Shown here: positions 36,086 to 46,954 of the stretch, in pieces
Numbering within the stretch: position 1 is the first letter of the stretch
Layout of the letters: each line of letters opens with the position of its first letter
Source of the DNA: Sternotherus odoratus
Lineage: Eukaryota; Chordata; Testudines; Kinosternidae
Direction of reading: 5' to 3'
Length of the DNA stretch: 64,000 nucleotides
NCBI GenBank assembly: GCA_032164245.1
Contig: JAVMKO010000003.1
Location: forward strand, 136,699,259 to 136,763,258
Made by a program: the position numbers and the translations under genes
The notes under the pieces: model-generated
What the model saw: the letters and a program-made list of their open reading frames with translations, nothing else
What the model was told of the DNA's origin: nothing
The model's database searches: none

Positions 36086-36648
36086 ACCTAGTGCCTGGCT
36101 GCAATAAAAAAGGCAAACTGGTTTCTTCATGGTAGGGGGGGCGGGAGGATCAACAATCAGAAAACAAATCAAAAGAAGCTGTGGCTCTTACTAGGCATCT
36201 GGACTCAGGCAGCATATTATCACTCTGGAGAGAGCAGAGTCTGGATGGTGCTTGATTTTTAGCATATGGATCGCAAAGTAAAGCTAGAGATTTTTTTTTA
36301 ATTATTATTATTTTATTTTTTTTAAGAGAAAGGAAGAATTTAAAATGATCTAACCAAGGTTTTCAGATTTCTGACAAGTTGATAATATGGTACAAGATCA
36401 ATTGTTAGAGTGAGGGATTTAAAATCAGGGTAACACCTAACAAGTAGGACATTTTCAAAAGTAGGGGGCTGTGGTAAATTTGTGCACTAGCAACTGGAGA
36501 GGTGTGTGCACGCAGGTTTGTGCCTACATCTGCATGTTGTTTTGATTCAACTTACGTGCCCACCATATTTTTTAAATTTTGTCCCTACACACTGTTCATA
36601 TGCACAACTCCAGCGGTGAATAGGTGACTGGAGAGGTCGTGTGGTTGG

Positions 36649-36888
36649 CAGGGCCGGTGCAATGATATTTTTGCATCCTAGATGAAACTTCCACCTTCCA
36701 CTCGGTCAGGGGGCGATCTAGGCTCAGCCACTTCTTCCACAGCCACCCCATCCCCGGGGACACTGGCACGGAGCCTTCACACCCTCCCCCTAGTGGGTCA
36801 CCGCTCCCTGGCCCGAGCACTTTTTGGCGCCCCAAATCTTGGTCCTCTAGGTGGTTGCCTAGTTTGCCTAGTTGTTACACTGGCCCTG
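36649..36888. mobile_element. hAT-like MITE (240 bp)
   Basis: Terminal repeats CAGGGCCGGTGCAA and CAGGGCCAGTGTAA (right end, reverse complement) match at 12 of 14. Target-site duplication GTGGTTGG (36641-36648) and GTGATTGG (36889-36896) matches at 7 of 8. No coding capacity. Confidence 0.82.
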
Positions 36889-36969
36889 GTGATTGGTGAA
36901 GGAGTGGGAGAGGTTGAGGGAACAGAAGAGAGAAGGGAAGGAACAGGCGAGTTTGAAGGGGAAGGATGA

Positions 36970-37150
36970 ACAGATGGTTTAGGTGTTAGCCTGGGACTCA
37001 GGATACTGGGTTTAAATCTCTGCTCTGCTGCAGGTATCCTGTGTAACCTTTGGCAAGCCACTTAGCCTCTCTGGAAATCATCCTCTGTTCAACATCTTAC
37101 ATTAATATTTATCTCCTGATATAGTGTATACAGCACTACAGAGTAGGCAA
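36970..37150 (+). mobile_element. MIR-type SINE
   Basis: 'ctgggactcaggatactggg', 'tttaaatctctgctctgctg', 'gtgtaacctttggcaagcca' and 'cttagcctctctgg' follow the MIR sense order. Confidence 0.78.
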
Positions 37151-40100
37151 GCTGTCCCCCAGCTAAAGCACTTGAAGCATATTTTAATTTTCAAACACCA
37201 CATATTTCACATGTTGTTAAAACAGGTGTGAGTACAAAGTCAGATCCCATTTTGCTTTTTATCTATTTATTTATACATCTATTTTTTTAACCAGATTCTG
37301 GACACACATTTCAGAAGTGCTGTGAAAGTGCACCTGCTTTCAGCTCAATAGACAGCAATTAAATTCAAATAATTAAGCAAGAGGCCAAAGGTAATCTGTA
37401 CACCAGCTGGAAGGAAGAAAATTACTCTTGTCGCCCACTCTTGTCTCCAGTTTTATGCTTTTATTATTTTATCCCTTGTTTTAAAAACAAAAACCAAAGT
37501 GTGTCTAGTTAAACTGTAGGCATAATGTCACTTAGTAATAGTGTCCAAGATCACCGAACAGGGTAGAGAAAGCAGAGGGATTTGTTTTAATCTGGATTGT
37601 TAATTACACTGCATTGCTGACCTTTGAAGGCATTCTTTCCCTGATTCCAATTAGAAGGATGCAGTGGCTGAGTGATGAGTGGGTGTATCAAAGCAGGCAC
37701 CTTGTTATTTTAAATCAAAGGAGTATTTTTTCCCCTTTCTTTCCTTATGTAACAACGTGATTTTTTAAATAGACTATCTTTTCCGGCTATGTTCTCCAAA
37801 CATTTTCACTGCACCCTGTGTCATGGGCAACAGAGCTATCCTACGACGAGGAGATTGCCTCTGGATGGGTGTGTACCTTGAGATGGAATCCGATCTGTTT
37901 TGCTAGTGTTGGGAAAAGCAAGCGGGTTTCATGAAAAGCTAGCAGAAGACTGGCGAATGGTATAGAAACACTGAGAAAGGGGAGGTGTTTGAAATAGTGC
38001 CAGGAGAGTTAAGCAAGAGCAATAGGATGAAATTAAGTAAGGAACATTTAAAGGGTATGGGCCAAATTCTGAAATGCCATTACTCTGGAGAACTCATATG
38101 TCTGGAAACACATATGCTTGCATTGTGCACCATAGAAATAATTTTCCCAAATGTCTGCAGAGGAGTGCAGAGGTGTAGAAATGAGCATGTTGCTCTCTAG
38201 TTGGTGGTGTGCCATTGAGTAGATAACTCAAACACTGCACGTTTGCCTCGTTGGCTGCCACCTCTTCCCTGCACAGAACCGGCTGTAGCTGGCCCTGTGC
38301 AGGCACTCAGATGTTCAGCAGCTGAGTACTTAGATAGATAGCTGCCCCTTCCTTGCAGGGGATGGAGATTTCTGCCCTGCAGTGTTTCAGTATGGGCTCA
38401 AGCAAACAAAATCCTTTGCCTTGTGATTTGCTCATTTATTTATTCAGTGTTGGGCCCAGTAACAGGAAGAATTTCCTAGAGTACTCTTGAAATGTATTAG
38501 TCTGTGAAATTCCATCCTAAAAGAAGTGGAGAGCCATGTGAAATTAGACTGGGCACAGCACTGGGACATACACTGTCAGAAACAATCTTGCATGGATCGG
38601 GAGACGGGCTAGGTCTGATTGGTTGTTTCAGTCTCTTAATTTCAACAGGTCTATAAATGTGAAGGCAAATCCCCAATGTTTTCCAGGTCCTATGAATGGA
38701 AGAGGGACTATTGTCATTTTACTCTGTACCATCTATAAATACATTGTAGCATGTCAAAATTACATTGAGGAGGTGGATTTTATTTCTGTGTAAGATAGGA
38801 ATGAAACACGTGGCACGGCCAACATAGCAGAAGTCCAGATCCATACTGTGGTTATTGAATATTTTACCAATATATGGTCTCTCATCAACACATGCTGAAA
38901 ATATGTAGCTGTGTTTTAGTGTTAGGCTCTTTCATTTGCTTCTAATGAGAAGTTGTGATCAATAACTAATATGATCAGAAGTTATTTTGCTTTTCTGTTT
39001 TGTGTGTGTTGCTGCCAATCATACCCAATTTGGCTTAATTGTAAACATGAGCTAACAGCTAGATCTTTCAGGTGCCAAGAATGTGTTGCGGGCAAGTGTG
39101 TACCAATAGAAGAGCAGGTGTTTCCCCTGGGGTCATTGTCCCCTGTCTGGTTTTTCACATTTCCGCCAGTTTTGTAAAGTTGTCACTTGCTGTTGATTCA
39201 ACATCAAGCCTTGTTTATTAGCTGACCTTTGCATTGCCAGGTATTGCATTGAAAGTTGTGAAAGCCTCATCAGTCTACGTCTTAACTACTGCTGACCAAC
39301 TCTGCCTGCTTGTAGAATGATTGACAGGAGAGTCTGCTTCCAGTTGCACTGATTTAGGAGCCAGACCTTAAAACAAGCTCTCATTGACTTTAAGTGATGG
39401 TTTAGCTATATTTACTCTCTCACCAGTTTCCTTAAGGCAACACTACACTTGGATTTCACAGAACTAAACTGAAGAATTTAGTTGATGAAGTTGCTTCATA
39501 AGAGCTAATACTGGTAGGAAAGAAGATAGACTGAATTAATCCGCGGTGGGGTTATAAAAGGGACGAGTTTGGCCTGATCTGTTTTTTGCTGTGATATAAA
39601 CCTCTCATCACCTTTCCTGAGCAAGGGTCTGACCATGCACCCTCTCCAGTCAATGGCTACATTCCTCCTGAAATCAGTGAACAGAGGATCAAGTTTGAAG
39701 TTCTTACAAAAATGTAGAAAGTCTCCACCTGCTTCAAAGCAAACCTTTCATTTAACTCACAGGGCCATTTTATTTCTACCCAGTCATTTACTAAACTGTA
39801 AGTTAATAGACGTTTCTGTGAGGAAAAGTGCTGTTGTTTTAAAAGTGGTCGCTTCTTTGGCAGTTAATGCTTTATAAACAAATATCTGAAATCAGGTTTG
39901 CTGTGTAGCTGTAACACATGACCTGCTGCAAATACTCAATTCTAGAGTTAATTAGAAAGGATGATTTCCTCCTTTTTCCCCGTGGACATTTTCACAGGGA
40001 AAAACAATCCAAATTTTAAATTTTCCAATTGGGAAATAATTTAAGAAAACATTTTAAAGAAGCTGGGGCAGAGGGAAAGCTACTTCTCCTCACTGTCAGA

Positions 40101-40165
40101 TTGTCTTTCAACCAGCACAAGTTGGAAAACAGACAAGGTGTGAAAAAATGTTTGTTTCTGAAAGT
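37151..40165. other. Intron DNA with no recognisable feature
   Basis: No gene or nameable repeat. Some stretches, such as 37560-37700, are free of repeat signatures. Confidence 0.55.
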
Positions 40166-40167
40166 AA

Positions 40168-40385
40168 GACCAGGTCAACACTACAGATTGGTATAATTGC
40201 GTCACTCAGGGGTGTGCAAAATCTACCAACCTCAACCCTTCTGTAGACAGTGCTATGTCGACTGGTGAGCTGCTCTCGATGACATAGCTCTCCTCTCTCT
40301 GGGAAGTGGATTCACTTTGCCAATGGGAGAAGCTGTCCTGTCAGCATAATAGCATCTTCATGAAAACACTCCAGCGTTAATTTAA
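40168..40385. mobile_element. hAT-like MITE relic
   Basis: It starts 'agaccaggtcaacactacag' and contains 'cgtcactcaggggtgtgcaaa', 'gtagacagtgctatgtcgac' and 'gatgacatagctctcc'. I recall this as a turtle short DNA element whose ends read 'tctacactac'. The right end is not preserved. Confidence 0.5.
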
Positions 40386-42055
40386 CACTTTCACATGAAA
40401 ATGTTACATTTAAAAGTGAAAAGGTACACTATTAAAAAGGATTTTTTTCCACTTCTAAGTTTTTTGTTTTTTTTTAAACTTTTCCCTATGGAAAAAGCTT
40501 TTTTTAAGAGAGAAGGCAAGCATTCCCCTCCCCCCATTTAAAATGGAAAATGTTTAAAATGCAGAAAAATGTGTGCTCTATTTTAAAACTTCATTTTGAT
40601 AAAACTCAAATTTTCTACAGACTTCTGGCTCTTTTCAATCCATCTAATAAGCCAAATTCTGCTCTATCACGCTTGTGCAACTACATTGAAATTATTTTGG
40701 TTGCCAGGGTCTCTCACAGGCAGAATTTACCCAAATGACTTTGGGAGGAGAAAGATAAATGTTCTTGGTGGGTTGTTTTTAAGTTGGTTTGGCTGTCTTT
40801 TGTTAGGTTTGTTTGTTTTTGTTTTGTTGTTGCTAGATTATCACGTTGACATTTTTGTATCTGGAACTATCAAGTTAAAGCTTTGCTTGTATTTATTTGC
40901 TTAGAGAGGAGAAAGTTATGGAAGTAGATGTCAGCTTTCTTGAGATGACTGAGAAGATTTCTCAGTGTAGGAGAGTAAGTGTAACTGACAGCCTATGGTC
41001 TATTGTTTGCAGTATTTAGCCTTTGAGAAACATGCTCACATTATGAAAGAGGTGGAATCTATGCTTGTCTTTCTTATAATTTAAACTCTCAAAACTAGGA
41101 TGTCTTTAAAGTTTATTGTGTTCATAAAGCACTCTCCCTCCCTGACCCTAGAAGGTCTTTTACATAGTTAAAATGTGAACGCTGTCTTATCATTGGACAC
41201 CAATTTATTTCTAAGATTACATTACATATATCAGGGTTAAATGTCTACAGTGCAAACAAAATGAAATAGAGTTTTGTGGCCATGTCTAAGTTATCATTAT
41301 GTTGCACATTAATTGCAATTCTTGCCAATTTTTCACACTGCTTGCCCAGGATTGTATGGGCAATTTGTGTGATTTGCTATTTTCCCCCCAGAAGTGCTGA
41401 TATGGGCATGGTGGGGAGATAACATTAAGGAAAAATGTAGAATTATTAAACCATAGAGAATAAAATTAAGAATACCTGACATAAAGGTTGCCCTTTGTCG
41501 TTTCAGGATAATCTAACATAGCAGGCATCATGTTGTACATACTATTTCTTCAAGGGTAAATCATTGTGATCATAATAAAAGCAATTAATGTGTTTTCATG
41601 GATGTTGGTTAGATATTTATTATAGTGAATATGACCACTTGCCTAATGACAGGCTCTGGCACTTGCAATTAATTAAACCTGTACGTAACTCATCAATATT
41701 AAAATGAAAAGACCACTTATTACATTATCTGCTGACTGATTTATTCATTTTTAAAGCATCTAACAATATAGCAGCTAAGCACTTAGTTACTAAATTAAAA
41801 CAATAATGAATTAGTTAAATGCATCTACAGTGGGTAATGTTAAAATTACAGCTCTTTTTTCAAAAATAATAAAAACAAAAATCAGATAAAAGCTAAACAA
41901 CGTCAGAATGTCCTACACTGGTGTTAGACTGGAGCTTTGGTGGGCTGCCAAGGGAACATATTCCAACCGTAATGCCCTCAAGTGAAAGAAAGAAAAAAAC
42001 CCTTTGCCTGTTATGGAGTATTTGGATGTCTTCTAACAGATGTTAATTGCTGTGA
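40386..42055. other. Intron DNA with no recognisable feature
   Basis: AT-rich. The segment about 41590-41780 (with 'cttgcaattaattaaacctg') is unique-looking. Confidence 0.5.
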
Positions 42056-42059
42056 CGAT

Positions 42060-42300
42060 GTATAGTGACTAGGCTGGATTCCACACCATTCAGATCTTTA
42101 CAAATCATTGCCAATACCTTGAATTGCAACCAGAAGTGAAAAAGGAAGCCAAGGCAAAGAGTTTAATTTGGCAGTTCTATGTGCTTGTACTGTTTCACCT
42201 CACTTGGAAGACAGGCAACTGCGTTTTGAAGCAGTTGGAGATTCTGAATGAAAAGGTGTTCCCGTAGTATAACCTTGAGATGAGGGCATGGATGACTAGC
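42060..42300. repeat. Ancient amniote dispersed repeat, class unknown
   Basis: 'ccttgaattgcaaccagaag', 'gaaaaaggaagccaaggc' and 'ataaccttgagatgaggg' with 'catggatgac' resemble a widely dispersed LINE-derived repeat of reptiles (L2/L3-like). This is from memory and uncertain. Confidence 0.35.
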
Positions 42301-42887
42301 CCTACATCACTCAGCACTAACTCTTGTCTCCTTTCATATTCTCCCCTCTTCCTCCTATTCTGACAGTGACTCCAACTTTGACTGCCCCTTTCTTTCCATT
42401 ACTCACGAATACCTCTGTGCCATCTTTTATATCACCCCCTACCTGCATCACCAATGAACTTCAACCATATTCATGAAGAGACCACTTCTAGTAAACATTA
42501 TTTTTGTATTGTGCATTTCCATTCTTTTGACATCAACAAGAGTTGTAAATGCAGTGTGATAGCTAGTATAGTATGGGAGCAATTGTGGTAATTGAACGAT
42601 GTAATCTGAAGTATGGGGCTATTCCAGTGTTAATCTTTCAGGCTGAGAATGTGAACTAGACCTTTCCAGAAATCTGGCCAACCTCCATAGTGGGCTGAGT
42701 ACTTGGGTACCTGATTGTTTAAAAATGTTGTGCTTTCTCCCTGACAAATTTAAATCCATCATGCTTATTAATCACTACTCACAGGAAATATTGGTCTGTA
42801 ATGCTTTACAGAACTCCATTTTATCTTTGAGCTGCCTGATGTGGCAGGCACCTTTTTGGGTGAATTCAGAGAACTACTAGATATGTA

Positions 42888-43470
42888 AGAGGTAACAAAG
42901 TCCTGTGGCACCTTAAAGACTAACTATAAAGTTTTGAAGCATAAGCTTTCGTGGGCTAATACCCACTTCACCGGATGCAAGCAGTGGAAGTGTCCAGAGG
43001 CAGGTATAGAAAAGTAGGCAAGAACCAGGTGGGAGGTAACAAGGTTAGTCCAATTAGGGTGAACCAGCTTATTATCTCCAATCAGGGAGGGTGGGTTATT
43101 CTTCTAGCAGTTGAATGGGGGGGGGGGGGGGTGAACATAGAGAGAGGAGAAGCTATTTTTGTAATTAGCAAGCCATTGTAGGTCTTTGTTCAGTCCTAAA
43201 TTGATTGTGTTAAATTTGCAAATGAATTGTAGCTCTGCAGTTTCCCTTTGCAGTCTGGACTTGAAGTTTTTTTGCTGCAGTATGGTGACTTTTAAATCTG
43301 TAATTGTGTGTCCAGGCAGGTTGAAGTGTTCTCCTACAGGTTTTTGTATATTGCCATTCCTAATATCTGATTTGTGTGCATTTATCCTTTTTCGTAGGGA
43401 CTGTCCAGTTTGGCCGTTGTACATAGCAGAGGGACACTGGTGGTATATAATGGCATGTATGTGTTAGAAT
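42888..43470 (-). mobile_element. Penelope-like element, 3' part with GIY-YIG domain (copy B)
   Basis: On the minus strand the GIY-YIG endonuclease end of a Penelope-like element is followed by the non-coding 3' part. The latter carries the hairpin GTGGGT ATTA GCCCAC (42951-42966, complement), GAAA, AGC-TTAT-GCT and the terminal 'ggtgccacaggact' segment. It is 5' truncated. A G-run (43117-43132 on +) has replaced part of the spacer. Confidence 0.82.
43120..43467 (-). pseudogene. GIY-YIG endonuclease domain of a Penelope-like element, partial
   Basis: The minus-strand frame reads PSAMYNGQTGQSLRKRINAH, then KPVGEHFNLPGHTITDLKV, LQRETAELQFICKF and INLGLNKD. YNGQTGQSLRKRI corresponds to the YIG half of the GIY-YIG motif with its conserved Arg helix (the usual I/V is N here). 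The GIY half lies in sequence upstream (minus sense) that is not open or is lost. In intact elements this domain nicks target DNA for reverse transcription. The reading frame runs into the G-run, so it is a relic. Confidence 0.8.
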
Positions 43471-44846
43471 GGATTTGTTTCCTTTCAGAATGTACTTCAC
43501 CATGATGGTTAACCTCTTATAGCACTCTGCTTTTACTTCTGTTAATTTTACAGTTTAATATAGGAGCTCAGTGTTTGCATCACTTTTCAAGGGTTTCATT
43601 GGCTTCATTTATCTACTGCACTGAAGTTTCCTACCCTTTGTTTTGTGTGCATGATCATTTGTCATAGCTTTCACCAAGATACATTAAAAAGCCACAGTAT
43701 TGTTTCACATTCGAAACACTTTGAGGGCACCCTCAAAAGTGGAAAAATTTAAAAAGTACAACAAAACTCATTTATTTTGATGTTTTCTTTAAACTAGACA
43801 CTTTTTGTGAGCAGCTGCAGACAGGGTTGAAGGACAACACTGGGAACCCCTATTAGCTGTGTGTGTGACAGAGAGCAAAAAATTTATTAGTACTTGAAGG
43901 AAAATCTGATCTGATCTTGGCATTGCCAAATGGACTGCGAACTAGCCAAAAAATAGCATAAGCAATAAAGCTCTTCCTATATTACCGCTCTTCCTTCCTC
44001 TATTTGTTTCTGTCATCTGCTGATGTTTTAGCCTCTAGGTTACACTGAAAAGTGAACACTGCACAGAATCCAATCATAAAGCAGAAACATATCTTCACTC
44101 TGAAACATCTTTACATCAGCAGCGTTATTTGCCTTTGTAAACACACTTGAGACTGGCTTAGTTAAATTGCCAGAGTGGTCAGATATACATCTGCAGACGT
44201 ACTTCAAGGCGATTTCCTTAGTGTTGCCTTTGAGTCATTCATGTTTTAAGGTTATAATGACTTTTCTGTTTAATTTTTTTCACATTTTCTGTTAGATGAA
44301 TACCTTTGATTTGTTTCTTAATGGAAGCAAAATGTTCTCTCTCACACTTTTTCAAGCACTACACTAGGACTTTGATGTCCATATGTAGGTTCTCTAGATA
44401 CTTGATGACCTTGTGTTTTCCTCCTTCCCTGTCTATATCACACTGTCACAATAAACTCTGAACTAAGAAAACATCCACATAAATGATGATGGTGCCATAT
44501 GTTAATAAAGGAAGCTTGAGAAGCAACTGTGGTGTGTCCCCTAAGCTCTGCAGGGCTTGCCGCTTCCTCTCTCCTACTGGAGTTAAGGTTCAGGGACAGG
44601 AGCCCGGCAGATCAGAAGAGGTCTGTGGAGTCACATGAGCATCTGCAACCATGTTTGAAGAACAACACTGGGAACCCCGATCAGCATAATGATGCAGAGT
44701 TTTTAATCCCCATAGTCCATCTAGCCCAGCCCTGCAAGGTGTTCCCATTTCCATGCCCTTCAGCTGTTGCCCATGATTCCAGGACTTGGGCTTCAGTAAA
44801 GACACCCAGTATTGCAAGATTACACTGTAAAATGCCAAGAATTGAG
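43471..44846. other. Intron DNA with no confident feature
   Basis: The phrases 'gaaggacaacactgggaacc' (about 43830) and 'gaagaacaacactgggaacc' (about 44658) are near-identical short segments 0.8 kb apart. No gene is evident. Confidence 0.5.
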
Positions 44847-45112
44847 GTGTTGCCAACTCTTTTGATTATTTTTTAAAATGTGTCTCAATATTTGGTGGGT
44901 ACTTTAAGGCCCATCTCCTGAAGACAAGTGAATGTGACAATCACAGCTTTTAAAAAGGAAGTTTTAAGCTCTCTTGGTTGGGTAAAAAAAAAAAAAAAGC
45001 TTGAAAATGTTGGACCCTAAAGGCTCAAAAGGAAGAAGACAAACAAGAACTCAAAAATTGTTGCTTAGAAAAATCTTGTGATTTTTAAGCCAGTCTGAGA
45101 AGTTAGCAATAC
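44847..45112. mobile_element. Short DNA element (MITE-like) with GTTGCCAAC ends
   Basis: The left end GTGTTGCCAACT and the reverse complement of the right end GTATTGCTAACT are inverted repeats. The interior has 'cttgtgatttttaagcc' and an A-run. It matches a turtle repeat I recall; superfamily unknown. Confidence 0.55.
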
Positions 45113-46570
45113 TAGCGTCAAAACACTGATGCTCCCTTGTTCGCAGGAAGAAAGGAAACAAAGCAGAAACTTTCTTTGTTTTAGCTCCTTTCATCATATT
45201 TCTTTTCACTGTGTCTAACTGGTCATCTTCACTTCATATCCCCAACATCTTTGAAGTCTTTAGAACAAACTGTTTTGTAGGCAAGCTGTGGCAAAAAAGC
45301 ACTAGACAATTTTCAAACTTTAATATTCATTTTTTCTGCCTATCTTTAGAATAGCTTGTCTCATTAATCTCAAATATGGTTTAAAAATGGTGCTCTTTGT
45401 CACAGCCCACGTGTGTCACATTTCAAGTTGAAAGAGTATTTATTGGGGATTTTGTTGGTAGGACGGGCAAAATTGGATTTACAATGGAGTGGATTTTGCT
45501 GTTCTATTATGTAGATATCACCTTTTGCTGGATCATTTTTTATACTTCTGTATGTTAATGTGGTGTGCTTTTTGTGGGCATCAGATTTAAAATCTTATTA
45601 GGTGACTTTAATTGTTCATGGTAATTAAAAGAACTACAGCAAGAACTCAAGCAACCATGTTATGCAGTCCTACGCAACAGCCTGCTTTAGGAATGTAGTG
45701 TAATAACAGAACAAAATCATCTGACTTTCATAATCAGTAAGTATAAATAGCACAAAATAAGAGCCATCTGAAACAAGCACACAGAAAAATCTCAACAGTT
45801 TCCAAGTAATAAGGTTCTTCTGAGCTGGATTAACTGCTATAGTGCAATCTGATTGCCAGCTGGGCGCCTGCCCTGGCTGGCAAAACTAGCATTTATTGTA
45901 TTCTGTTTTCCTGCCAGCAAGGGGCACTTCACAGTTTGATCAAGGACAATATGCCCTCCATCAATATGTTTAATTTTTTTCATCTACTTTTTAAAAACTT
46001 GATGTTCTTCAAACTTGTCCTAGACTGACTGGCAACTGGCTTGCTATCAGTAAGATTTATTTAGCCCTCCCGAGTCCTGGAATCAAAAGCACGCTCATTG
46101 GAGTCGTCATTGGTCTTACTCCACATGTACCATATGGCTATTGGGGAGATGATGTTGAAATGCTTGTGCGAATATGCTTTGGTTGGATGGCCATAGTATG
46201 AATTCTGCTGGGTTAGTGTTGCAGCAGACAAGCTGGGTCACACAATTTCACAATTTTTCACACCTGAAGCGTATTGATGTTAATTGGCCTCAAGCCTCTT
46301 AGTATAGTTGGCTTTCAGCATTAATGGCGAAGTGATTTCTTTTAGTATGTTTGCTTGCTTATTTTGTCAGGCCTCAGCTTTAGCCAAGTCGCTGTAACCT
46401 ACACAGCAAATGCCCTTTCTGTGTTTGCTTCCATCACTCCTGAATTATTACAGTCCATTTACAAACAGCCTGTTAGCTGTAATTGCTTTCATGAACAATT
46501 AATCTGAGTTGAAGCTTCTACATCCTTTTTCTGCTTGATTATGCAACAATCTACTGATTGTGCAGTTGTC
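45113..46570. other. Intron DNA, unique-looking, possibly conserved non-coding
   Basis: No repeat signature. The part 46080-46520 contains motifs such as 'ttagctgtaattgctttcatg' and 'gaacaattaatctgag' (homeodomain/SOX-like words). Whether it is conserved cannot be judged from one sequence. Confidence 0.45.
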
Positions 46571-46578
46571 GACTATAG

Positions 46579-46946
46579 CAGGGGTTATCAACCTTTTTCT
46601 TTCGGAGCTGCCCCCTTCCCCAACATGCTATAAAAATGCCACAGCCCACCTGTGCCACAACAAGTATTTTTCTGCATATAAAAGTTAGGGCTGGCATTAT
46701 GGGGTAGCAAGCAGAGCAGTTTCCCAGGGCTTTCTCCTACAGGGGGCCCTGTGAATCGGGGGCCCTGTGGGCCCTTGCTCAGGTTTCACCCTCAGCTCTG
46801 GGTGGTGGGGCTGGGGCGGTGGGGCTTCAGCTTTCTGTCCTGGCTCCCAGTGAGTCTAATACCAGCCCTGCTTGGCGGACCCCCTGAAAATCTGCTCATG
46901 CCCCCCCCCCCCCAGGGGGCCTTGGACCCCTGGTTGAGAACTGCTG
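46579..46946. mobile_element. hAT-like element (368 bp)
   Basis: Ends CAGGGGTTATCAACC and CAGCAGTTCTCAACC (reverse complement of the right end) match at 12 of 15. Flanks GACTATAG (46571-46578) and GACTATAA (46947-46954) match at 7 of 8. The interior is GC-rich with no transposase. Confidence 0.82.
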
Positions 46947-46954
46947 GACTATAA

